Both the position numbers and the translations under genes were made by a program. The notes under the pieces were generated by a model. It made no database searches and had not been told where the DNA came from. It worked only from the letters and a program-made list of their open reading frames with translations. DNA of 64,000 nt from Streptomyces tsukubensis (GTDB lineage Bacteria > Actinomycetota > Actinomycetes > Streptomycetales > Streptomycetaceae): assembly GCF_009296025.1 (NCBI RefSeq), contig NZ_CP045178.1:3410001-3474000 (forward strand), read 5' to 3'. Within the stretch, counting starts at the first letter, position 1, and every line of letters begins with the position of its first letter. Below are positions 18,921-25,916 of this stretch, piece by piece.

Positions 18921-20408
18921 TCAGCCCAGCCTGCGCGCCCCCGCCGAAGGCACCGCGGGGAAGACGCGCGGGTCCGGGTGGCCCGCTGCCGAGAACGCTG
19001 TGCGTACCGCCTTGATGACCGTGTCCGTCATGTCCGTGCGGGTGAGGACGATCGCGGAGCCGCCGAAGCCGCCGCCCGTCATGCGGGCGCCGAGCGCCCC
19101 CGCCTCCACCGCTGTCGCCACCACGAGGTCCAACTCCGCGCAGGAGACCCGTAGATCGTCGCGCAGGGAGGCGTGCCCCTCGGTGAGTACGGGGCCCACC
19201 GCGGGGATCTCGTCGGCGTCCAGGAGAGCGGCCACCTGCTGGGTGCGGTGGTTGTCCGTGACGATGTGGCGGACGTAGCGGCGCACCCGCTCCTCGCTCA
19301 ACTTCACCAGCGCTTCGGGCAGTTGCTCGTAGGCGATGTCCCGGAGGTAGGGGACCCCGAGGATGCGGGCGCCCTCCTCGCAGCCCGCGCGCCGCTCCGC
19401 GTAGGCGCCGTCGCCGAGCGCGTGTTTGACGCGGGTGTCCACGACGAGGAGTTCCAGGCCCTGGGCGGCGAGGTCGAAGGGGACCTGCCTGATGCCGAGG
19501 TCCCGGGTGTCGAGGTGCAGTGCGTGGCCCGCCTCGCAGCAGGCCGACGCTGTCTGGTCCATGATTCCGCACGGCACACCGACGAAGGCGTTCTCCGCGC
19601 GCTGGGCGGTCCTGGCCAGTTCCGGGCGGGTGAGTCCCAGGTCGAAGAGGTCGTTCATGGCGAGCGCGACGACGACTTCGAGGGCCGCGGAGGACGAGAG
19701 TCCCGCGCCGGTGGGGACGGTCGACGCCAGGTGGATGTCGGCGCCGGTGACGGCGTGGCCCGCCGCCCGCAGCGCCCATACGACGCCCGCGGGGTAGGCC
19801 GCCCACGAGGTGTCCGTCAGGGGTGCCAGCTCTTCGACGCGCAGTTCCACGATGGGCAGGTCGATGTCGGCCGAGTGCAGGCGCAGCACGCCGTCGGTGC
19901 GGCGCGAGACGGCGGCGACCGCTGTGTGCGGGAGGGCGAGCGGCATCACGAAGCCGTCGTTGAAGTCGGTGTACTCGCCGATGAGGTTGACGCGGCCCGG
20001 CGCCGCCCAGACGCCGTCGGGGGCGTGGCCGTAGAGCGTCCTGAAGCCGGAGGCGACGGCGTCGGCGGCCGCCGTGTCGGCCGACGCGGTGGCCGCCCCC
20101 GCCGTGGCGGCCGACGCGGTGGCCGTCCTCGCCCTGGCAGCCGACGCGGTGGCCGCCCCCGCCGTGGCGGCCCCTCCCGCCGTGGTGGTCGCCCTCGCCG
20201 TGTCACTCTCTCCCGCCGCGTCGGTCGACGCTGTGGGCGGCTCGGCGGCCGACGCGGTGGTCGGCTCAGCGGGCGGCTCGGCGGCCAACCCTCCGGTCGA
20301 TGGCCCCGTCGTCGCCCCGCTCGCTATGCCGCTCGCTCGGCCGTTCCCCGCGCCGTTCCCCGCGCCGGTCTCCCCACCTGCCTCTCCACCGGTCTGTGCG
20401 TCGCTCAC
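18921..20408 (-). CDS. galK: Galactokinase with a 115-residue low-complexity N-terminal extension
   Basis: 495 aa, about 110 longer than usual (about 380-390). It phosphorylates galactose at C1 in the Leloir pathway. The core from about residue 115 has all GHMP motifs: GRVNLIGEYTDFNDGFVMP, VPTGAGLSSSAALEVVVALA, GVPCGIMDQTASA and MTGGGFGGSAIVL. Residues 1-114 are Gly-rich, then Ala/Thr/Ser repeats encoded partly by a 30-bp tandem repeat. The GTG start overlaps the galE stop as GTGA, so translation is coupled and the extension is really inside the coupled frame. Last gene of galT-galE-galK. The extension is probably disordered; an internal start near residue 115 is not visible. Confidence 0.94.
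   Translation of the reverse strand: MSDAQTGGEAGGETGAGNGAGNGRASGIASGATTGPSTGGLAAEPPAEPTTASAAEPPTASTDAAGESDTARATTTAGGAATAGAATASAARARTATASAATAGAATASADTAAADAVASGFRTLYGHAPDGVWAAPGRVNLIGEYTDFNDGFVMPLALPHTAVAAVSRRTDGVLRLHSADIDLPIVELRVEELAPLTDTSWAAYPAGVVWALRAAGHAVTGADIHLASTVPTGAGLSSSAALEVVVALAMNDLFDLGLTRPELARTAQRAENAFVGVPCGIMDQTASACCEAGHALHLDTRDLGIRQVPFDLAAQGLELLVVDTRVKHALGDGAYAERRAGCEEGARILGVPYLRDIAYEQLPEALVKLSEERVRRYVRHIVTDNHRTQQVAALLDADEIPAVGPVLTEGHASLRDDLRVSCAELDLVVATAVEAGALGARMTGGGFGGSAIVLTRTDMTDTVIKAVRTAFSAAGHPDPRVFPAVPSAGARRLG
20071..20175. repeat. 30-bp in-frame tandem repeat in galK
   Basis: Three full 30-bp units at 20071-20100, 20101-20130 and 20131-20160 share ggccgacgcggtggcc; a fourth is partial. 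On the coding strand each unit encodes ten residues rich in Ala, Thr and Ser. Flanking sequence is a more diverged continuation. Confidence 0.9.
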
Positions 20409-21376
20409 TTGTCCTCCTCGGCGATGCGGCGGGCGAAGTCCCACGCGTCGGAGACGATGCCCGCGAGGTCGGCGCGGGTGGGCTGCCAGCCGAGGGACGT
20501 GCGGGCGGTCTCCGCGGAGGCGACCAGTACGGCGGGGTCGCCCGGCCTGCGGGCCGCCGGTACCTCGGGGATGGCGTGTCCTGTGACCTTGCGTACCATC
20601 TCGATGACCTCGCGTACGGAGAAGCCGTTGCCGTTGCCGAGGTTGCAGATGGTGTGCCGGCCGGGGGCGCCCGCGGTGAGGGCGAGGAGGTGCGCCTCCG
20701 CGAGGTCGGCGACGTGGATGTAGTCGCGTACGCAGGTGCCGTCGGGGGTCGGGTAGTCGTCGCCGTAGACCGAGATGGCGTCCCTGCGGCCCTGGGCGAC
20801 CTGGAGTACGAGCGGGATGAGGTGGGATTCGGGGGCGTGGCGTTCACCCTGCGCCCCGTAGGCGCCCGCGACGTTGAAGTAGCGCAGGGAGACGGCGGTG
20901 AGGCCGTGGGCCGCGCTCTCGCCGCTGATCATGTGGTCGACGGCGAGTTTGGAGGCGCCGTAGGGGCTGGTGGGCGCGGTGGGGTCGGTCTCGGTGATGG
21001 GGGTGTTCACCGGTTCGCCGTAGGTCGCCGCGGTGGAGGAGAAGACGAGCTTGCGCACGCCCGCCTCGCGCATGGCGGTGAGCAGCGCCATGGTGCCGCC
21101 GACGTTGTTGGCCCAGTACTTCTCGGGTCGGGCGACGGATTCGCCGACCTGGGAGAAGGCGGCGAAGTGGAGGACCGCGTCGAAGGACCCGTCCAGCCAG
21201 TTCGCGCTGTCCTGTACGCGCCCCTCGATGAATTCGGCGCCCGCGGGGACGCCTTCCCTGAAGCCGGTGGAGAGGTCGTCGAGGACGGTCACGTGGTGGC
21301 CGGCTTCCAGCAGCCGGGCCGCGACCACGCTGCCGACATATCCGGCGCCGCCGGTGACCAGGTACTTGGCGGTCAT
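20405..21376 (-). CDS. galE: UDP-glucose 4-epimerase
   Basis: 323 aa. It interconverts UDP-galactose and UDP-glucose with bound NAD. The extended SDR pattern is complete: VTGGAGYVGS for NAD, VLDDLSTG, HFAAFSQVGES, the active Tyr-Lys in SPYGASKLAVD and RYFNVAGA. Its ATG overlaps the galT stop as ATGA and its stop overlaps galK as GTGA. Middle gene of the gal operon. Confidence 0.98.
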   Translation of the reverse strand: MTAKYLVTGGAGYVGSVVAARLLEAGHHVTVLDDLSTGFREGVPAGAEFIEGRVQDSANWLDGSFDAVLHFAAFSQVGESVARPEKYWANNVGGTMALLTAMREAGVRKLVFSSTAATYGEPVNTPITETDPTAPTSPYGASKLAVDHMISGESAAHGLTAVSLRYFNVAGAYGAQGERHAPESHLIPLVLQVAQGRRDAISVYGDDYPTPDGTCVRDYIHVADLAEAHLLALTAGAPGRHTICNLGNGNGFSVREVIEMVRKVTGHAIPEVPAARRPGDPAVLVASAETARTSLGWQPTRADLAGIVSDAWDFARRIAEEDK

Positions 21377-22452
21377 GAACTCGCTACCTCTCGCAGTCGC
21401 TGCGCCGCGGTCTCGGGCGGCACGTCGTTGATGAACACATTCATGCCCGATTCCGAACCCGCGAGGAACTTCAGCTTGCCTGTGGTGCGGCGAATGGTGA
21501 AAAGCTCCAGGTGGAGGGCGAAATCGTCGCGGTCGACGGGGTGGGCGGGATCGGCCGTGAAGGCGTCGGCGCCGGTGAAGGGCGCCTGGTGCCAGGCGGA
21601 GATGTACGGGGTCTGCGGCTGGCCCTCGCCGAAGATCCGGTCGAAGCGCCTCAACAGTTCCAGATAGATCTGTGGGAACTCTGTGCGGGCCTCCTCGCCG
21701 AGCGCGGGCAGGTCGGGCACCCTGCGCTTGGGGTAGAGGTGCACTTCGTAGGGCCAGTGCGCGGCGTACGGGACGAAGGCCGTCCAGTGCTCGCCCTCCA
21801 GCACGATGCGCTTGCCCGAGGCGCGTTCCTCCGCCACGACGTCGTCGAAGAGGTTGCGTCCGCCGGTGGCCGCCTTGTGCGCGGCGAGGGAGCGCAGCAT
21901 GAGCGCGGTGCGGGGGGTGGTGAAGGGATAGGCGTAGATCTGCCCGTGGGGGTGGCCCAGGGTCACGCCGATCTCCGGGCCGCGGTTCTCGAAGGGGAAG
22001 ACCTGCGTCACCGAGGGCAGCTTGGAGAGTTCCGCGGTGCGGTCGGCCCAGGCTTCGAGGACGAGGCGGGCGTGGTCCTGGGTGAGGGAGGAGAACGAGG
22101 CCTGGTGGTCGGAGGTGAAGCAGACCACCTCGCAGCGGCCCGAGTCGCCGGCCAGGGAGGGGAAGCGGTTCTCGAAGACGACGACGTCGTAGTCGTCCTC
22201 GGGGATCTCGCTGAGCCGGCCTTCACGGGTCGGGCAGAGCGGGCATTGGTCGGCCGGGGGGTGATAGGTGCGGCCCTGGCGGTGGGAGGCGATGGCCACG
22301 GAGTCGCCGAGGAGGGGGTCGTGGCGGATCTCCGAGGCGGTGGCCACCGGGTCGAGGGGGCGTTCGTCGGCCGCTTCGCGCACGGCGTCGTCGCGCCGGT
22401 CGTAGTAGACGAGTTCACGGCCGTCGGCGAGCCGGGTCGAGGTCTTCTTCAA
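21373..22452 (-). CDS. galT: Galactose-1-phosphate uridylyltransferase
   Basis: 359 aa. A TTG start at 22452 is chosen because AGGAGG lies 10 bases upstream and the product then begins KKTSTRLADGREL as in relatives; a GTG at 22479 lacks a site. It transfers UMP from UDP-glucose to galactose-1-phosphate through a His intermediate: the catalytic GHPHGQIYAYPF is intact, and the zinc-site CPLCPTREG and GKRIVLEGEHWTAFVP are present. First gene of the operon, divergent from the symporter. Confidence 0.96.
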   Translation of the reverse strand: MKKTSTRLADGRELVYYDRRDDAVREAADERPLDPVATASEIRHDPLLGDSVAIASHRQGRTYHPPADQCPLCPTREGRLSEIPEDDYDVVVFENRFPSLAGDSGRCEVVCFTSDHQASFSSLTQDHARLVLEAWADRTAELSKLPSVTQVFPFENRGPEIGVTLGHPHGQIYAYPFTTPRTALMLRSLAAHKAATGGRNLFDDVVAEERASGKRIVLEGEHWTAFVPYAAHWPYEVHLYPKRRVPDLPALGEEARTEFPQIYLELLRRFDRIFGEGQPQTPYISAWHQAPFTGADAFTADPAHPVDRDDFALHLELFTIRRTTGKLKFLAGSESGMNVFINDVPPETAAQRLREVASS

Positions 22453-22500
22453 CTGGACGGTTCCTCCTGGCTGCGGCACGCTTCCCTACACACAAGCTTC

Positions 22501-22646
22501 GAACATATTTCAACATAACAAACCATCAAAGAACAGTCCGATCCATGGCCATTTCTCAGAGGTACGCCGTACACTCCCGCCCGGACCCAAAGTCACACAT
22601 CACGATCGAACAAAGAACACCAGCTTTCGTGTTCAGGTAGTGAACA
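22501..22646. promoter_or_regulatory. Repeated GAACA boxes in the galT-symporter divergent control region
   Basis: In an unusually AT-rich 250-bp gap, GAACA occurs at 22501, 22531, 22608, 22615 and 22642, and its complement TGTTC at 22630. The 22608-22646 cluster gives both direct (7-bp step) and inverted arrangements. DeoR-family sugar repressors commonly bind such GAACA-type repeats; a galactose repressor binding here and controlling both transcripts is inferred. No regulator gene is adjacent. Confidence 0.6.
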
Positions 22647-22699
22647 GTGGGGCATTGGTTTCCCTCCCATACGTTCGCGCAACGAAGCGAGTTCCCCCC

Positions 22700-24367
22700 A
22701 TGCACCTTGCCGAAGGGCTACGACTCCCGACCAACGGGCTCGACTACACGATCCTCGCGATCTACTTCGTCGTCGTACTGGGCATCGGCTTCGCCGCTCG
22801 CCGCAGTGTGAAGACCAGCCTCGACTTCTTCCTCTCCGGCAGGTCCCTGCCGGCCTGGGTGACGGGGCTGGCCTTCGTGGCGGCGAACCTCGGCGCCACC
22901 GAGATCCTCGGCATGGCGGCCAACGGCGCCCAGTACGGCGTCTACACCGTGCACTGGTACTGGATCGGCGCCATCCCCGCCATGGTCTTCCTCGGCCTGG
23001 TGATGATGCCCTTCTACTACAACTCGAAGGTCCGCTCGGTCCCCGAGTTCCTGCTCCACCGCTTCGGCCCGTCCTCGCACTTCCTCTCCTCGGTGATCTT
23101 CGCGGTGTCGTCCGTGCTGATCGCGGGCGTGAACCTGTACGCGATGGCGATCGTCCTCGAAGCGCTGCTCGGCTGGCCCGAGTGGGTCGCGATCGTGGTG
23201 GCGGGCGTCTTCGTCCTCATCTACATCACCATCGGCGGCCTGTCGTCCGCGATCTACAACGAGGTTCTGCAGTTCTTCGTGATCCTCGCGGCCCTGATAC
23301 CGCTGACCATCGTCGGCCTCAAGCGCGTCGGCGGCTGGGACGGCATCAGCGACAAGCTCACCTCGTCGCACGGCGGGCAGTTCATGACCGCGTGGGAGGG
23401 CACGGGCGTCGGCTCGTCCAACCCCCTCGGCGCCAACTGGCTGACCATCGTCCTCGGTCTCGGCTTCGTGATGAGCTTCGGCTACTGGACGACCAACTTC
23501 GCCGAGGTGCAGCGCGCCCTCTCGGCGAAGAACCTCTCCGCCGCCAAGCGCACCCCGCTGATCGCCGCCTTCCCGAAGATCTTCATCCCGCTGGTCGTCG
23601 TGATCCCCGGCCTGATCGCGCTCGTCATGGAACCCGCCATCGGCAAGACCGGCAGCGGCCTCCAGTACAACGACGCCATCCCCGTCCTCATGCGTGACCT
23701 GCTGCCCAACGGTGTCCTCGGTATCGCCGTGACCGGTCTGCTCGCCGCGTTCATGGCAGGTATGGCGGCCAACATCTCGTCCTTCAACACGGTCTTCACC
23801 AACGACCTGTGGGGCGCGTACTGGAAGAAGGACCGCCCCGACGCGTACTACCTGAAGACGGGCCGGGTCGTCACGGCCGTCGGTGTGCTGATCGGCATGG
23901 GCACCGCGTTCATCGCGTCCAGCTTCAGCAACATCATGAACTACCTCCAGACGCTGTTCTCGTTCTTCAACGTCCCGCTGTTCGTGGTGTTCATCATCGG
24001 CATGTTCTGGAAGCGGACGACCCCCGCGGCCGGATTCTGGGGCCTGCTCTCCGGCACCGTGGCCGCCATGGTGAACTACTTCTGGCTCTACAAGCAGAAT
24101 GTCATCAGCATCCCGAGCGACCAGGGCGCCAACTTCGTCTCCTCGATCGTCGCCTTCGTCGTCGGCAGCCTGGTGATGGTCGTCGTCACCCTCGTGACCA
24201 AGCCCAAGCCGGTCGAGAAGCTGGCCGGCCTGGTCTACGGCACCAAGTCGCCCGGCATCGAGGTCCCGCCGAGCGAGGGCGACGACGCCTGGTACCGCAG
24301 GCCGGCGCTGCTGGGCTGGGGCGCGATCGTCCTCGCCGCCATCTGCTACATCCCCTTCTCCTTCTGA
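22700..24367 (+). CDS. Sodium:solute symporter, probable Na+/galactose transporter
   Basis: 555 aa from the ATG at 22700; an upstream in-frame start at 22640 lies among the operator boxes and is unlikely. It is an SSS-family membrane protein with about 14 helices: YTILAIYFVVVLGIGFAARR, the core GATEILGMAANGAQYG, GGLSSAIYNEVLQFFVI, the Na-site region GIAVTGLLAAFMAGMAANISSFNTVF, and a hydrophobic C-terminal helix. Its position opposite galT-galE-galK points to galactose as substrate. A small membrane protein follows after 22 bp, probably in the same transcript. Confidence 0.94.
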   Translation: MHLAEGLRLPTNGLDYTILAIYFVVVLGIGFAARRSVKTSLDFFLSGRSLPAWVTGLAFVAANLGATEILGMAANGAQYGVYTVHWYWIGAIPAMVFLGLVMMPFYYNSKVRSVPEFLLHRFGPSSHFLSSVIFAVSSVLIAGVNLYAMAIVLEALLGWPEWVAIVVAGVFVLIYITIGGLSSAIYNEVLQFFVILAALIPLTIVGLKRVGGWDGISDKLTSSHGGQFMTAWEGTGVGSSNPLGANWLTIVLGLGFVMSFGYWTTNFAEVQRALSAKNLSAAKRTPLIAAFPKIFIPLVVVIPGLIALVMEPAIGKTGSGLQYNDAIPVLMRDLLPNGVLGIAVTGLLAAFMAGMAANISSFNTVFTNDLWGAYWKKDRPDAYYLKTGRVVTAVGVLIGMGTAFIASSFSNIMNYLQTLFSFFNVPLFVVFIIGMFWKRTTPAAGFWGLLSGTVAAMVNYFWLYKQNVISIPSDQGANFVSSIVAFVVGSLVMVVVTLVTKPKPVEKLAGLVYGTKSPGIEVPPSEGDDAWYRRPALLGWGAIVLAAICYIPFSF

Positions 24368-24389
24368 GCCAGCGGAGGACGCCCACACC

Positions 24390-24761
24390 ATGAGTGAGAA
24401 CCACAGCGAGCAGCAGAGCGGGCCCGAGAGCGCGCTCAGCAAGGAAGTTCAGGCGGTCGAGGAGCTGGAGCGGAAGTCCGCCAGCGCCGCGCGCCTCTTC
24501 GACGTACGGCGCATCATCGGCGGCCTGTTCGTCGTCTACGGCATCATCGTCACGATCGCCGGCATCACCGCGTCCGACGCGGACATGAAGAAGGCGCAGG
24601 ACATCAACATCAATCTGTGGACGGGCCTCGGCATGCTCGCCCTCGGACTGTTCTTCGTGATCTGGCAGCTCCTGCGGCCCACCGTGCCGCCGACGCCGTC
24701 GGAGATGGCGGAGGCGGAGGCCGCGGGGGCGGGCGGCGCGGCGGGCCCGGCCGAGCAGTAG
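24390..24761 (+). CDS. Small two-helix membrane protein, unknown function
   Basis: 123 aa, ATG preceded by GCGGAGGAC. A charged N-terminal 40 residues with predicted helix (EVQAVEELERKSASAARLFD) leads to two membrane helices: IIGGLFVVYGIIVTIAGITA and LWTGLGMLALGLFFVIWQLL. An Ala/Gly tail follows. Conserved next to the symporter in other Streptomyces as far as I recall. It may assist the transporter, but nothing in the sequence proves that. The stop is followed by a strong hairpin. Confidence 0.88.
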   Translation: MSENHSEQQSGPESALSKEVQAVEELERKSASAARLFDVRRIIGGLFVVYGIIVTIAGITASDADMKKAQDININLWTGLGMLALGLFFVIWQLLRPTVPPTPSEMAEAEAAGAGGAAGPAEQ

Positions 24762-24798
24762 CCGAAGCGGAAGCCGCCGCCGGGGCGGTGTCCTGGCG

Positions 24799-24840
24799 AT
24801 GGGGCCGGCGGGGAGCGCGAACGCTCCCCGCCGGCCCCAT
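24799..24840 (+). terminator. Terminator after the symporter operon
   Basis: A perfect 19-bp stem (ATGGGGCCGGCGGGGAGCG and complement) closes a CGAA tetraloop. The following 115 bases are two imperfect copies of a gcctgcttcccagcggcaggggtcccgc-type unit. Confidence 0.92.
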
Positions 24841-24957
24841 CGGCGTTTCCGCGCCCGCCTGCTTCCCAGCGGCAGGGGTCCCGCTCGCGCCTGCTTTCCC
24901 GACGGCAGGGGTCCCGCGCCCACCCGCTTTCCCGGGGGCCTCCTGCGGCGGAACTCC

Positions 24958-25653
24958 TCAGCCCCGATCCTCCTCCGGCCTCGGGGTGAGCGCGTCGGCC
25001 CGGTCCAGCAGGCCCGTGCGGGCGGCGAGGGCCGCCGCCTCCAGGCGGGAGCCGACGCCGAGTTTCATCAGGACCCGCTGTACGTGCGTCCGCGCGGTGC
25101 TCGGCGCGATCCCCATACCGGCCGCGATGAGCCGCGTGTCCTCCCCGTCCGCGACCCGCATCAACACCTCGACCTCGCGTGGGGTCAGCATGGAGAGCAG
25201 CCGCTGTCCCTCGTCGTCGGGTTGCGCCACGGGGTGCAGGAGTTCGTGGAAGGCCCCCTGGAGGAGCAGCGGGGCGACCGCGGCCTCCCCCGCGCGCGCC
25301 TTCATAATGGCGCGTTCCACCCCTTCGATCCGCTCGTCGTGGCGCACATATCCGGAGGCGCCCGCGGCGAACGCGGCGGCGATCCCCCTGGGGCTCGGTA
25401 CGGGGCCGAGCACCAGCACCGCCACCTGTGGCCGCTCGCGCTTGATCCTGACGACCGGGTCGAACATGCCGGGCTGGGCCGGTGTGGCCGTGCCGAGCAG
25501 GCAGACCTCGGGCGCTCTGGTCACCACCAGCTCCGCCGCCCCGGCCGCGGGCGCGGCGGCGGCCAGCACGCGGTGCCCGCGCAGCTTCAGCGCCGAGGCC
25601 AGGGCCTCGGCCAGCAACCGGTGGTCATCGACCACCATGAGCCGCACACTCAT
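24958..25653 (-). CDS. Atypical LuxR-type response regulator lacking the phospho-acceptor Asp
   Basis: 231 aa from ATG 25653. The N-terminal receiver starts normally (VRLMVVDDHRLLAEALASAL) but the aspartate position is Gly54 (APEVCLLGTATP) and the conserved Lys is His (GYVRHDER), so classical phosphorylation is not possible. The LuxR HTH (about 160-215) is intact: MLTPREVEVLMRVADGEDTRLIAAGMGIAPSTARTHVQRVLMKLGVGS. No kinase is nearby. Regulation could be by a ligand or by protein level. It is paralogous in layout to the regulator at 17284-18060. Confidence 0.9.
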   Translation of the reverse strand: MSVRLMVVDDHRLLAEALASALKLRGHRVLAAAAPAAGAAELVVTRAPEVCLLGTATPAQPGMFDPVVRIKRERPQVAVLVLGPVPSPRGIAAAFAAGASGYVRHDERIEGVERAIMKARAGEAAVAPLLLQGAFHELLHPVAQPDDEGQRLLSMLTPREVEVLMRVADGEDTRLIAAGMGIAPSTARTHVQRVLMKLGVGSRLEAAALAARTGLLDRADALTPRPEEDRG

Positions 25654-25820
25654 CGAGCAACCCCCAAATCTCCCACTGAGCGGGAGCCCCCCGGCCCTCC
25701 ATCCCCCGGAAGCTACACGCTTGTTCGACGTAGCGCGCCCCCTACAGGTAATAAGTGCCCCGGAATGCCGAAATCCCCTGCATTTGGGACTGATAGCAGA
25801 TGGGTGAGGTGTAAGGGGGC

Positions 25821-25857
25821 GGCCCCGCCTCCGTGCGGTGCGCACGGAGGCGGGGCC
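25821..25857 (-). terminator. Terminator after the PQQ-like propeller gene
   Basis: A perfect 17-bp stem (GGCCCCGCCTCCGTGCG and complement) closes a 3-base GTG loop, 60 bp downstream of the propeller gene stop. The bases between carry three imperfect copies of cactcgcggg(t/c)g(a/g)agcc. Confidence 0.88.
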
Positions 25858-25916
25858 GGTTGTCCGGCTCGCGGGTGGAGCCGATCGTTGTCACTCGCGG
25901 GCGGAGCCGCCCGCTG

